64,000 nt of DNA, taken from Streptomyces sp. ITFR-16 (GTDB taxonomy: Bacteria; Actinomycetota; Actinomycetes; Streptomycetales; Streptomycetaceae). Position 1 is the stretch's first letter. Each line of letters begins with the position of its first letter. Position numbers and translations under genes: made by a program. The notes beneath the pieces are model-generated. The model saw only the letters and a list, made by a program, of their open reading frames with translations. It was not told where the DNA came from and did no database searches. The stretch spans positions 91,093 through 155,092 of the forward strand of contig NZ_CP134610.1 of the NCBI RefSeq assembly GCF_031844705.1, given 5' to 3'. This document shows, piece after piece, positions 8,337-15,811 of the stretch.

Positions 8337-9610
8337 GCGTCCTCCCGTGCGGCGCCGATGACGATGCTGGTGTTGCTGCCGCCGAAGGCGAACGCGTTGA
8401 TCAGGGCGGCGCCGACCGGCATCGCGCGGGCCGTGTGCGGCACGTAGTCGAGGTCGAGGCCCCGGTCGTTCTTGTCGAGGTTGACCGTGGGCGGCACCAG
8501 CGAGTGCTTCATGGCGCCGATCGCGGCGAGCACGCCCAGGCCGAGGCTGGCCGATGTCAGGTGGCCGGCCATCGACTTGGGGGCGCTGACGACCAGGCCC
8601 TCGGCGTCGTCGCCGAAGACCTTCTTGATGGCGACGGTCTCGGAGTGGTCGTTGCCGTGCGTGCTGGTGCCGTGGGCGACGACGTAGTCGATGTCGCCGG
8701 TCTTCAGGCCGGAGTCCGCGAGCGCGCCCTCCATGGCCTGGATCGCGCCGGAGCCGTCGGGCGGCGAGTCGGTGATGCGGTAGGCGTTGAGCGTGGAGCC
8801 GTAGCCCAGGACCTCGGCGAGGATCGTCGCGCCGCGGGCGCGGGCCGTCTCCATGTCCTCCAGGACGACGGCGACGGCGCCCTCGCCGACGACGAAGCCG
8901 GAGCGGTCCGCGTCGAAGGGCCGTGAGGCGTGCTCGGGGTCGTCGTTGTGCTGGTCGGTGAGCGCGCCCAGCAGGCTGAAGCCGAGGATGTCGAGCCAGG
9001 TGGTCAGGGAGTCGTAGCCCCCGGCGACCATGACCTTGGCGTCGCCCTCCTGGATGGCGCGGAACGCCTCTCCGATGGCGTGCCCGGACCCGGCGCAGGC
9101 GGTGCTGATGCCCATCATGGGGCCGGTGGCGCCGATCATCCGGGCCATGGCGGCCAGCGGTACGTTCTGGTCGTCCGTCAGCGTGACGGCCGGCGGCTGG
9201 CAGATGAAGGCGTCGGAGCGGCCGGTGGTGGCCCGCAGATGCCCGATGTCCAGGAGCGTCTGCAGCTCGGGGCGGCCGACGCTGGCCCCCATCGAGACCC
9301 CGCGCTCCTCGGCGGGGTAGACGTCCTGCGACACCTCGTCGAGTCCGGCCCGGCGCACCGCCTCCCAGGCGGCCGCGACGCCGAACTGTCCGACGCGCGA
9401 GAGGTGCTTGCGGCCGACGCGGGCCGGGATGGCCGTCTTCGCGTCGAAGTCCTTGACCTGGGCGGCGATCCGTACGGCGAAACCCTCGGCGTCGAAGGTC
9501 GTCAGCTTGCCGACGCCGCTGCGGCCGGTGGCCAGGCCCTCCCAGGTGGTGTCGGCGTCGTTGCCGAGGGGCGTCACGGCCCCCACCGCGGTGATGGCTA
9601 CGCGTGTCAT
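8333..9610 (-). CDS. FabF-type ketosynthase (KS alpha) with complete catalytic triad
   Basis: 425 residues. Catalytic residues are Cys172 (STACAGSGHAIG), His313 (VAHGTSTHGND) and His350 (KSMAGHLTSAS). This is the elongating ketosynthase of the reducing type II PKS core and presumably pairs with the cysteine-less homologue at 6631-7917. The chosen ATG (9608-9610) overlaps the stop of the preceding hotdog gene; upstream in-frame codons run into that gene. Cotranscribed and translationally coupled with DH and CLF-like genes. Confidence 0.92.
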   Translation of the reverse strand: MTRVAITAVGAVTPLGNDADTTWEGLATGRSGVGKLTTFDAEGFAVRIAAQVKDFDAKTAIPARVGRKHLSRVGQFGVAAAWEAVRRAGLDEVSQDVYPAEERGVSMGASVGRPELQTLLDIGHLRATTGRSDAFICQPPAVTLTDDQNVPLAAMARMIGATGPMMGISTACAGSGHAIGEAFRAIQEGDAKVMVAGGYDSLTTWLDILGFSLLGALTDQHNDDPEHASRPFDADRSGFVVGEGAVAVVLEDMETARARGATILAEVLGYGSTLNAYRITDSPPDGSGAIQAMEGALADSGLKTGDIDYVVAHGTSTHGNDHSETVAIKKVFGDDAEGLVVSAPKSMAGHLTSASLGLGVLAAIGAMKHSLVPPTVNLDKNDRGLDLDYVPHTARAMPVGAALINAFAFGGSNTSIVIGAAREDA

Positions 9611-10059
9611 CCGACCGGTCCTCCGCCCTGGAGCTGGTGCGCCATGCGCCGGGTGTTCGCGGGGTCGTCGAGGCGTTCGGCGTCGATGAGCGCGCACAGC
9701 AGGCCGCTGACCTCGAGGACCCTTTCGCCGTCCACGGTGACCGTCCCGTCCAGGACGGCGGCGTCCTCGTTCATCGACTCGATCCTCGCCTCCATGTGCA
9801 GGACCTCGCCGGGCTGCACCTCCCGGTGCGCGGTGGCCTCGCCGACGGCGAGCAGCGCGGCGCGCAGCCGGTGGTCGGTGCTGATCATGATCAGCCAGGT
9901 GGCGGCCTGGCACAGGGCTTCCAGGGCGAGGCCGAAGGGCAGGACGGGCCCGTCCTGGGTGTTCTGCCAGTAGGTCTCGTCGACAGAGGTGACCTTGCGG
10001 GCCGTGATGCGCTCACTGGGGGCGCATGTCTCGATCCTGTCGATCAGATGGAATCGCAT
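9607..10059 (-). CDS. Hotdog dehydratase-like protein lacking the catalytic histidine
   Basis: 150 residues. The FabA/FabZ core aligns as NTQDGPVLPFGLALEALCQAA: Glu47 of the helix is present, but the histidine that normally precedes the Pro-Gly turn is absent. This suggests a non-catalytic partner of the FabZ-like protein at 7914-8336, or a binding/isomerising role. The start is the ATG at 10057-10059. It overlaps the KS gene by 4 bp and follows the ketoreductase by 31 bp. Confidence 0.8.
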   Translation of the reverse strand: MRFHLIDRIETCAPSERITARKVTSVDETYWQNTQDGPVLPFGLALEALCQAATWLIMISTDHRLRAALLAVGEATAHREVQPGEVLHMEARIESMNEDAAVLDGTVTVDGERVLEVSGLLCALIDAERLDDPANTRRMAHQLQGGGPVG

Positions 10060-10090
10060 CGTCGTCTCTTCTCCGGGTTCCTGCGGCCCG

Positions 10091-10858
10091 TCACGGCCGG
10101 CCGACGCCGAGCTGGGCGGAGAATCCGCCGTCCACACAGAGGAGTTCGCCCGTCGTGTAGCCGGAGTCGGGCCCGGCCAGGAACACCGCGGCCGCGGCCA
10201 CCTGCTCGACGGTCGCGAACCGGCGCATCGGGATCTGCCGCTTGATGCTCTTGCCGCCGTCGCGCTGCATGACCTCCTCGACCAGTTCGGTCGGGGTGAA
10301 GCCGGCCAGGACCGCGTTGACCCGGACGCCGAAGCGCGCGAGCTCGACGGCGGCGCAGCGGGTGAACGAGTTGAGCGCGCCCTTGGAGGCGGAGTAGTTG
10401 GACTGGCCGATCCAGCCGCGCTCCCCCATGGCGGAGGAGATGTTGACGATCGTCGCCTCGCCCTGCGCCATGAACTGCTCCATGACGGCGTGGGTGCAGT
10501 GGTAGGCGCCGCCGAAGTTGGTCTTCATGACGTCCAGCCAGGCATCCGGCGGGGAGTCGTAGATCAGTCCGTCGTCGCTCACGCCGGCGTTGTTGACCAG
10601 CAGGTTCAGGGGGCCGAGTTGGCGGTTGGCCTCGGCGACCAGGCGGGCCGCGTCCTGCGGGTCGGCGACGTCCGCGCCGATCGCCACGGCCCGGCCGCCC
10701 GCCGCCTCGATCTCCTTGACCACGGCCAGGGCGTCGTCCTGGCGGGAGCGGTAGTTCACTGCGACAGCCGCCCCCTGCTCGGCCAGTCCCAGGGCGATGG
10801 CCCGGCCGATGCCGCGGGAGGCTCCGGTGACCAAGGCGGTGCGGTCCTTCAGCTTCAT
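10091..10858 (-). CDS. 3-oxoacyl-ACP reductase (SDR ketoreductase)
   Basis: 255-residue classical short-chain dehydrogenase. Cofactor motif TGASRGIG (11-18), NNAG (89-92), active-site Ser141/142, Tyr155 and Lys159 (YSASK) are all present; NADPH preference is likely from the SRG loop. It reduces the beta-keto group after each KS extension. The ATG has AGGAAGAGACAG upstream. A strong hairpin (10942-10979) separates it from the ACP gene, so it may be expressed at a lower level than ACP. Confidence 0.93.
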   Translation of the reverse strand: MKLKDRTALVTGASRGIGRAIALGLAEQGAAVAVNYRSRQDDALAVVKEIEAAGGRAVAIGADVADPQDAARLVAEANRQLGPLNLLVNNAGVSDDGLIYDSPPDAWLDVMKTNFGGAYHCTHAVMEQFMAQGEATIVNISSAMGERGWIGQSNYSASKGALNSFTRCAAVELARFGVRVNAVLAGFTPTELVEEVMQRDGGKSIKRQIPMRRFATVEQVAAAAVFLAGPDSGYTTGELLCVDGGFSAQLGVGRP

Positions 10859-10941
10859 CTGTCTCTTCCTGTTTCTGCCGGGAGATGGGCGGCGTGGGCT
10901 GCCCCGGGGTACGGCCGTGCGGCCGGGTGCCCGGGGCCCCG

Positions 10942-10979
10942 CGGCCGGTGTCCGGGACGCCTTTGGCCCGGACACCGGC
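10942..10979 (-). terminator. Strong hairpin between ACP and ketoreductase genes
   Basis: A 14-bp perfect stem (GGCCGGTGTCCGGG paired with its complement) around a 10-nt loop lies between two genes on the same strand. It could act as a partial terminator or an mRNA-stabilising 3' end that raises ACP dosage over downstream genes. Confidence 0.6.
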
Positions 10980-10998
10980 CACGGAGAGCGGCGGCGGG

Positions 10999-11421
10999 TC
11001 AGGCGGCCTCGGCGGCCTTGGCCCGCTCGGTCAGCAGGTCGGTGAGGTTCTGGACGGTGAACAGTCCGAGCACGCCCTCGGCCGTCAGCGGCTCGGTCAG
11101 CTGGCTGCGGTCGAACTGCGGCAGCACCTTCTCCAGGTGCGCGAGGCCGGTCTCGTTGACGACCTCGTTCTCGTCGCCGAACTCCTCGTCGGGGATGCCG
11201 CCCTGGAGCAGGTCGGCGATGTCGGCCACGGTGATCTTCACCTTGGTGGTGCGCTCGAGCCGGAACAGGATGTCGAGCAGGTCGATCGACTCCGCACCCA
11301 GCTCACCCAGCAGGGTCGCCTCGGGAACGGCCTCGTCCTCGTCGATGCCGAGGGCGTCGGCGACGGCGGCCTGCACTGCGGAGAGGTAGTCGGTCAACGT
11401 GGGAATCAGGGTTTCGGACAC
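10999..11421 (-). CDS. Acyl carrier protein, long form
   Basis: 140 residues, with the phosphopantetheine site GAESIDLLDI at Ser45. The ACP four-helix core fills residues ~8-90; a 50-residue C-terminal extension (from ~VNETGLAHLEKVL) is unusual, as type II ACPs normally have 75-95 residues. It carries the growing chain for the KS/KR/DH set and would be activated by one of the two Sfp-type PPTases encoded at 18.2 and 26.7 kb. It lies 72 bp downstream of the malonyl transacylase gene. Confidence 0.92.
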   Translation of the reverse strand: MSETLIPTLTDYLSAVQAAVADALGIDEDEAVPEATLLGELGAESIDLLDILFRLERTTKVKITVADIADLLQGGIPDEEFGDENEVVNETGLAHLEKVLPQFDRSQLTEPLTAEGVLGLFTVQNLTDLLTERAKAAEAA

Positions 11422-11493
11422 CGCTGGCTGCCTTTCGGTGGGTTGGTGCGTACGGGCCGGCGCGGACGCCGGTACGCCGGGAGCGGTCGGCGC

Positions 11494-12462
11494 CTAGGCG
11501 GCGGCCGCCGTGGGGGACTCCTGTCGCAGGTCGCGCAGGAGGGTGGTGATGCGGCGTGCGTCATTGGTGCTGCGCACGTCGGCGCCGGGCGCGGTGCGCT
11601 TGGCGAAGCCGCTGAGGACCCGGCCGGGACCGACCTCCAGATAGCCGTCGGGGACGGTCTGGGCGGCAGCGGCGAGTACGTCGACCCAGCGCACCGGGCC
11701 GGCCAGCTGGCGGCGCAGCAGATCGCGGGCGTGGGCACCGTCGCGTACCAGGGTGCCGGTCACCGAGCTGTACACCGGCAGCCTGGGCTCGCGGAAGGTC
11801 ACACGGCCCAGCTCGGCGGCGAACTCGTCCTCGATGACGCTCATGAGGGAGCAGTGGAAGGGGGCGGAGACCTTCAGCGGCACGGCGCGTTCGGCACCCG
11901 CCTCCAGGGCCAGCCGCACCGCCTCGTTGACGGCGGCCTCCTGTCCCGAGACCACGGTCTGGCCGGCCTCGTTGTAGTTGGCCACCTCCACGACGCCGAG
12001 CCCGGAGGCCTGCGCGCAGATGTCGTCGATCTGCCGGGGTGCGAGGCCCATGAGCGCGGCCATGGCGCCCGAGACCCGCTGGGACACCCCGGCCATCAGC
12101 TCGCCGCGCCGGCGCACCAGGCGCAGGGCGTCGTCGGCGGCGAGGACCCCGCCGACGACGAGGGCGGTGTACTCGCCGAGGCTGTGCCCGGCCACCGCGC
12201 CGGGCACGAACCCGGTCTCCTCGTGCAGCACCTGGTACACGGCGAGGCTCGTGGCGACGATGGCGGGCTGGGCGATCTCGGTCGGCTCCAGGTCCTCGGC
12301 GGGGGCGGTGGAGCAGAGCTCCGCCAGCGGGAGGCCCGTGGCCGCCTGCGCATGGGCCAGGACGCGTCCTGCCGTGCGCGGGTGCTCGCGAAGCAGATGG
12401 GCGGCCATGCCGGCGCGTTGCGATCCTTGTCCGGGAAACATCGTGAAGAGGTTGTCGCTCAT
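11494..12462 (-). CDS. fabD: Malonyl-CoA:ACP transacylase
   Basis: 322 residues. FPGQGSQ at 9-15, nucleophile Ser94 in GHSLGEY, and His203 in APFHCS are the canonical catalytic elements. It loads malonyl units on the cluster ACP. A dedicated copy is notable because many type II PKS clusters borrow the housekeeping FabD. It is the first gene of the leftward core operon; the promoter must lie in 12463-12629, divergent to the TetR gene. Confidence 0.92.
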   Translation of the reverse strand: MSDNLFTMFPGQGSQRAGMAAHLLREHPRTAGRVLAHAQAATGLPLAELCSTAPAEDLEPTEIAQPAIVATSLAVYQVLHEETGFVPGAVAGHSLGEYTALVVGGVLAADDALRLVRRRGELMAGVSQRVSGAMAALMGLAPRQIDDICAQASGLGVVEVANYNEAGQTVVSGQEAAVNEAVRLALEAGAERAVPLKVSAPFHCSLMSVIEDEFAAELGRVTFREPRLPVYSSVTGTLVRDGAHARDLLRRQLAGPVRWVDVLAAAAQTVPDGYLEVGPGRVLSGFAKRTAPGADVRSTNDARRITTLLRDLRQESPTAAAA

Positions 12463-12629
12463 TCCCGTCCTGCCTCACTGGGTGGTGGGTTGGGTCATCG
12501 AGCCGTCGGCGAGCGGTTCTCGACCCTGCGAATGTCGCACCGCCCTCTGGCGCATTCCTCGAATGTGTCTCGATTTCCGCGCCTGGCCCCCGCTTGACGT
12601 GGCGTCACGCAGCGGTGAGCTTTGACGCC
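12463..12629. promoter_or_regulatory. Divergent promoter region between fabD and TetR genes
   Basis: 167 bp separate two divergent genes. It contains short palindromes TGCGA-ATG-TCGCA (12527-12539) and CATTC-CTC-GAATG (12553-12565), which could be operators for the adjacent TetR protein. No convincing -35/-10 pair was identified. Confidence 0.4.
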
Positions 12630-13268
12630 ATGGTCAGGATGAGTGCGCAGGAGAGGCGGGAGGTCGTCGTCCGCGCGGCGATGATCGAGTTCGCCCAGGG
12701 CGGGTACCACGGCACCTCTACGGAGACCATCGCCCGGCGGTCGGGGGTGTCGCAGCCGTATCTGTTCCGGCTGTTCCCCGGCAAGCAGGCGCTGTTCCTG
12801 GCGGCGGCCGGCCGCTGCCTGGCGCAGATCACGGAGCGGCTGGTGCGGGCCGCCGACGGGCTGTACGGCGAGGAGGCGATGCGCGCGATGGCCAACGCGT
12901 ACACGCGGGTCATCGTGAAGGAACCGGAGAACCTGCTGATGCAGATGCAGGTCTACGCCGCCGCGGCCGCGGCGGAGGCCGACGGGGACCATGTCTTCGC
13001 CGAGACGGTCCGCGTGCACTGGCAGGAGCTGTGGGACGCGGTGCACGCGACGACGGGCGCGGACGCGGCCCGCAACACGTCGTTCGTGGCGCGCGGGATG
13101 CTCGTCAACACCCTGGTCTCGCTGGGCTTCCCGGCCGGCCACCGGGTGTGGGACGGCCTCGACCCGGCGGCCGGCGTCCACGCGGTGGAGGGCTTCGCGG
13201 ACCGGCCGCACCCGGGTCCTGCAGCGGGCGAAGGGCCCGCCGACAGGGAGGCGGCGGGCCCGGCCTGA
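12630..13268 (+). CDS. TetR-family regulator
   Basis: About 212 residues. The N-terminal HTH is typical (FAQGGYHGTSTETIARRSGV, then QPYLFRLFPGKQALF). The C-terminal ligand domain is of the general TetR type. The start is chosen at ATG 12630; ATG 12639 and a GTG-rich upstream frame from 12594 are alternatives. It is divergent to the core PKS operon, suggesting it controls that operon and itself. A stem-loop overlaps its 3' end (13233-13261). Confidence 0.85.
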   Translation: MVRMSAQERREVVVRAAMIEFAQGGYHGTSTETIARRSGVSQPYLFRLFPGKQALFLAAAGRCLAQITERLVRAADGLYGEEAMRAMANAYTRVIVKEPENLLMQMQVYAAAAAAEADGDHVFAETVRVHWQELWDAVHATTGADAARNTSFVARGMLVNTLVSLGFPAGHRVWDGLDPAAGVHAVEGFADRPHPGPAAGEGPADREAAGPA

Positions 13269-13270
13269 TC

Positions 13271-13304
13271 CGTACGCGGACCCCCTTGCGGCGGCACGCG
13301 TACG
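13271..13304. terminator. Hairpin between convergent TetR and flavoprotein genes
   Basis: An 8-bp perfect inverted repeat CGTACGCG...CGCGTACG lies in the 43-bp convergent gap; another 9-bp stem (GGGCCCGCC...) overlaps the TetR 3' end. Probably a bidirectional terminator. Confidence 0.5.
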
Positions 13305-13311
13305 GAGGCTG

Positions 13312-14532
13312 TCAGTCGGCGCGGTCGGTGACGGCCTCGCGACTGGTGGCGGGGGCCTTCTTCTTGGCCCAGCGGGTCCCGTAGGCCACCTGGTCCTTCT
13401 CGGCGGCCTGGAAGGCGCGGGTGTTCCAGTTCTTGCGCATGAACGCCTCGCGCGCCTTGAGCAGCAGCGGGTTCTCCACGGCGCCCATCTTCCCGATCAT
13501 CCAGGCGATCCGCTGGAGCGGGGCGGTGCGCTTGCGGCGCTCGTCCTCGTACCGGCGCAGGGCGGCGACCGGGTCGCCGGGCTGGTCGAGGTACTCGGCC
13601 AGCACGAGGGCGTCCTCCAGTGCCTGGCAGGCGCCCTGCCCGATGTTGAAGGTGATGGGGTGCGCGGCGTCGCCGAGGAGGGTGACCCGGTCCCTGCCCC
13701 ACTGCTTCTCGGGCTTGCGGCCCTCGACGTCGCCCCGCAGGATCCAGTCCTCGGGGGTGGCGCGCAGGATGTCGGCCACCGGTCCCGCCCAGCCCTCGTG
13801 GCGGCGCAGCAGCATGTCGCGCACCCCGGCGCCGTCGCGCCCGCCGGGGGCGCCGTTGGCCACGCTCATCCAGTGCACCAGGCCGGGCGCGACGTCGTAG
13901 TACGTGAAGCGGGTGCCCGGTCCGAAGACGGCGTTGAAGGTGCCCTCGGGGATGTCCGCGTGCTCCATCGGGGCCCGGCCGCGCCAGGCGATGTAGCCGC
14001 TGAACCGGTTGCGGGCGGGGCCGAACAGGCAGTCGCGTACGGCTCCGTGGATGCCGTCGGCGCCGATCAGGAGGTCGCCGCGCTCGCTGCCGCCGTCCGC
14101 GAAGTGGACCGTGACCCCATCCGCGTCCTGGTCGAAGGAGACGACCTGGGCGTCGGTGCGCAGCGGCGATCCCTCCAGGGCGTCGCGCAGCACTCCGTGC
14201 AGGACGGAGCGCTCGACGGCGATGGTGGGGGCGCCGTAGCGCTCGATGAAGTCGCCGACGGGCCAGGCGCCGAGGATGTCGCCGCGGGCGTTGGTGAAGT
14301 GGGCGACCTGCTGGACCGGCGCGACCTGGAGGACCTGCTCGGCGAGGCCGAGGTAGTCCAGGGCGAGGACGCCGTTGCTCCAGATGTGCAGGCCGGCGCC
14401 GCCGTCGCGCAGCGACTGGGCGCGCTCGAAGACGACGACTTCGAAGCCCCTGCGCTGCAGCGCGAGGGCGGCGGCGAGGCCACCGATCCCTCCGCCGGCG
14501 ATGAGTATGCGACGGGCGCGTCCTATGGCCAT
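13312..14532 (-). CDS. FAD-dependent monooxygenase (PHBH/salicylate hydroxylase class)
   Basis: 406 residues. FAD motif GGGIGG at 13-18, the mid-protein DG motif (LIGADGIHGAVR) and the GD motif (LLGDAAHPITFNIGQG) identify a class A flavin monooxygenase, which uses NAD(P)H and O2 to hydroxylate or epoxidise. The Lys-rich C-terminus (RWAKKKAP) is unremarkable. It is divergent from the DUF1772-like membrane protein gene and probably tailors the polyketide (inference). Confidence 0.9.
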   Translation of the reverse strand: MAIGRARRILIAGGGIGGLAAALALQRRGFEVVVFERAQSLRDGGAGLHIWSNGVLALDYLGLAEQVLQVAPVQQVAHFTNARGDILGAWPVGDFIERYGAPTIAVERSVLHGVLRDALEGSPLRTDAQVVSFDQDADGVTVHFADGGSERGDLLIGADGIHGAVRDCLFGPARNRFSGYIAWRGRAPMEHADIPEGTFNAVFGPGTRFTYYDVAPGLVHWMSVANGAPGGRDGAGVRDMLLRRHEGWAGPVADILRATPEDWILRGDVEGRKPEKQWGRDRVTLLGDAAHPITFNIGQGACQALEDALVLAEYLDQPGDPVAALRRYEDERRKRTAPLQRIAWMIGKMGAVENPLLLKAREAFMRKNWNTRAFQAAEKDQVAYGTRWAKKKAPATSREAVTDRAD

Positions 14533-14689
14533 CTGCAGGTCTCCTCATAGCTGTCCGGGCGGTGGGGTCCGGTGTGGTGGTCCGAAGGAACAATCTTCCT
14601 GTCAACGCTAGCATTTAAATCGACGAACTCTATAGTGTCATTGATAGATGATGGAGCATTGACTTGCAGACCGACGAAGGTGGTTGTTG
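14533..14689. promoter_or_regulatory. AT-rich divergent promoter region with the conserved 27-bp box
   Basis: 157 bp separate the flavin monooxygenase and membrane protein genes. The box at 14600-14626 repeats the one upstream of the aldo/keto reductase (TGTCA, GCTAG, ATTT, ATCGACGA in identical spacing; 22/27 identical), in the same orientation relative to the plus-strand gene. An inverted CTAT...ATAG follows at about 14631-14648. Confidence 0.5.
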
Positions 14690-15163
14690 ATGGAAGCGCT
14701 CCTGCAAACGCTGGCCGTGGTGGCCACCATGGCCAACGCGGTCGTGTACGGCACCGACGTCTTCTCCGCCCTCGTGCAGCGGCCCGCCATGGCCCATGTC
14801 GACGACGTGGTGCTCACCAGCACGATGGGACAGATCCACCGCTTCGGGGACCAGCGGATGCCGGTCCCGGGCGTGTTCGGCCTGGTCGCGACCGTGGGCA
14901 CCACGGTCGTCGCGGCCTTCGACGGCAAGGCGGTGACGGCGGTCGCGGCCGGCGTGGCGGCCGTCGCCCTGGTGGTGTGGCTGACGGTCTACAACAAGAT
15001 CAGCGCCCCCGTGAACAAGGAGCTGACCGACGCGGCGCTCGACTGCCGCACCGCTCCCGACGCCCGTGGCCTGCAGCGCACCTGGGACAGCGTCATCAAC
15101 GCCCGGGTCGCCCTCCAGGCGGTCGCGCTGGGCGGGATGTGCGTGGCGCTCGTCGCTTCCTGA
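14690..15163 (+). CDS. DUF1772-like small membrane protein
   Basis: 157 residues with four likely membrane segments: ~5-22, 55-75, 80-100 and 135-155. The pattern (N-terminal helix, conserved MPVPG turn, and R-rich final amphipathic part with INARVALQAVAL) fits the anthrone-oxygenase-like DUF1772 family. DUF1772 members occur in type II PKS clusters and some are proposed cofactor-free oxygenases; the role here is unknown. The ATG has GAAGGTGG upstream; a TTG at 14684 is an alternative start. Confidence 0.75.
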   Translation: MEALLQTLAVVATMANAVVYGTDVFSALVQRPAMAHVDDVVLTSTMGQIHRFGDQRMPVPGVFGLVATVGTTVVAAFDGKAVTAVAAGVAAVALVVWLTVYNKISAPVNKELTDAALDCRTAPDARGLQRTWDSVINARVALQAVALGGMCVALVAS

Positions 15164-15170
15164 CGACCCG

Positions 15171-15236
15171 CGGACCGGCTTGTGCGGGAGGGGGCCCACC
15201 GATGTCGGTGGGCCCCCTCCCGCACAAGCCGGTCCG
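15171..15236. terminator. Perfect 30-bp stem bidirectional terminator
   Basis: Positions 15171-15200 pair perfectly with 15207-15236 around a 6-nt loop, between the convergent DUF1772-like gene and a small minus-strand frame. It is one of the longest perfect hairpins in the window. Confidence 0.85.
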
Positions 15237-15243
15237 GACGGAC

Positions 15244-15354
15244 CTACTGGAGCGCGATGTTGCCGAGAACCGCCTCGTCGGAGTCCAGCTCAAGGGGCGC
15301 CTCGAGCACGGGGTCGGGCTCGGTCTTCGGGGTCTGCTTGCTCTTACCGGCCAC
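15244..15354 (-). CDS. Small acidic 36-residue protein, unknown
   Basis: A GTG start with the excellent ribosome site GAAGGAGGCCTCTC opens a 36-codon frame that begins MAGKSKQTPK, then becomes acidic (LELDSDEAVLGN) and ends IALQ. No cysteines and no transmembrane segment. Paired TCGAG heptamers lie ~95 bp upstream (15446-15463) and a 30-bp terminator directly downstream, so it looks like a real transcription unit. It matches no family I recognise; a leader-like peptide, small regulator or chance frame are all possible. Confidence 0.45.
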   Translation of the reverse strand: MAGKSKQTPKTEPDPVLEAPLELDSDEAVLGNIALQ

Positions 15355-15445
15355 GAGAGGCCTCCTTCGTCATGAACGACACCTGGCGAATTCCCTATTG
15401 AGATTCGCTGGCGTTCCGATGGCCGTCAACCCGCCTTTTCCCGAA

Positions 15446-15463
15446 TCGAGCGCCGCTCGAGAA
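15446..15463. promoter_or_regulatory. Candidate SARP-binding direct repeat
   Basis: TCGAGCG and TCGAGAA are spaced 11 bp start to start, the helical-turn spacing used by SARP activators. It lies upstream of the small acidic ORF. On the minus strand TTGACG (15424-15429) follows, with a weak GAATCT 17 bp on. Three SARP genes are in the window. Confidence 0.4.
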
Positions 15464-15640
15464 AAGCCCCGCCTCTTTTCCCGGACGTCGATTGCCGTAA
15501 ATGCTTCTCGAAGATCTCTCGTGCGGACGTCATGCGTTCTTCCAGCAATCCTCTAGCGGGTCACGGGAATCTTTCGATGGCCCGGTCTGCGTCCGGGCCG
15601 TGACCTGCCCCGTTCCCGTCCGCTGCCAGGGGGTCGACCG

Positions 15641-15784
15641 ATGAGGCCATGCGTGTGCGTCCCTTACGGACCCGGACCCGGCTCCCGACCGCGCGCGCAC
15701 CGCGCCGAGGGCAACGGACAGGTGAACGACGAGCCGGCCCAGGAGGCCCAGTCGGACGAGGACATCGGCTGGCCCCGGCGCTGA
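15641..15784 (+). CDS. Possible small ORF (47 codons), doubtful
   Basis: ATG 15641 opens a frame to a TGA at 15782-15784. The last 20 codons, also readable from GTG 15722, are acidic (QEAQSDEDIGW) and resemble the composition of the acidic small ORF at 15244. No clear ribosome site. Otherwise 15464-15811 holds nothing I can support. Confidence 0.2.
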   Translation: MRPCVCVPYGPGPGSRPRAHRAEGNGQVNDEPAQEAQSDEDIGWPRR

Positions 15785-15811
15785 GCCGGGGGCGGCCCCG
15801 CGAACGGCCCC

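Noticed and set aside
15244..15354. RiPP precursor peptide
   Set aside because: No cysteine, no recognisable leader motif and no modifying enzyme (LanB/C/M, YcaO, radical SAM) in the window.
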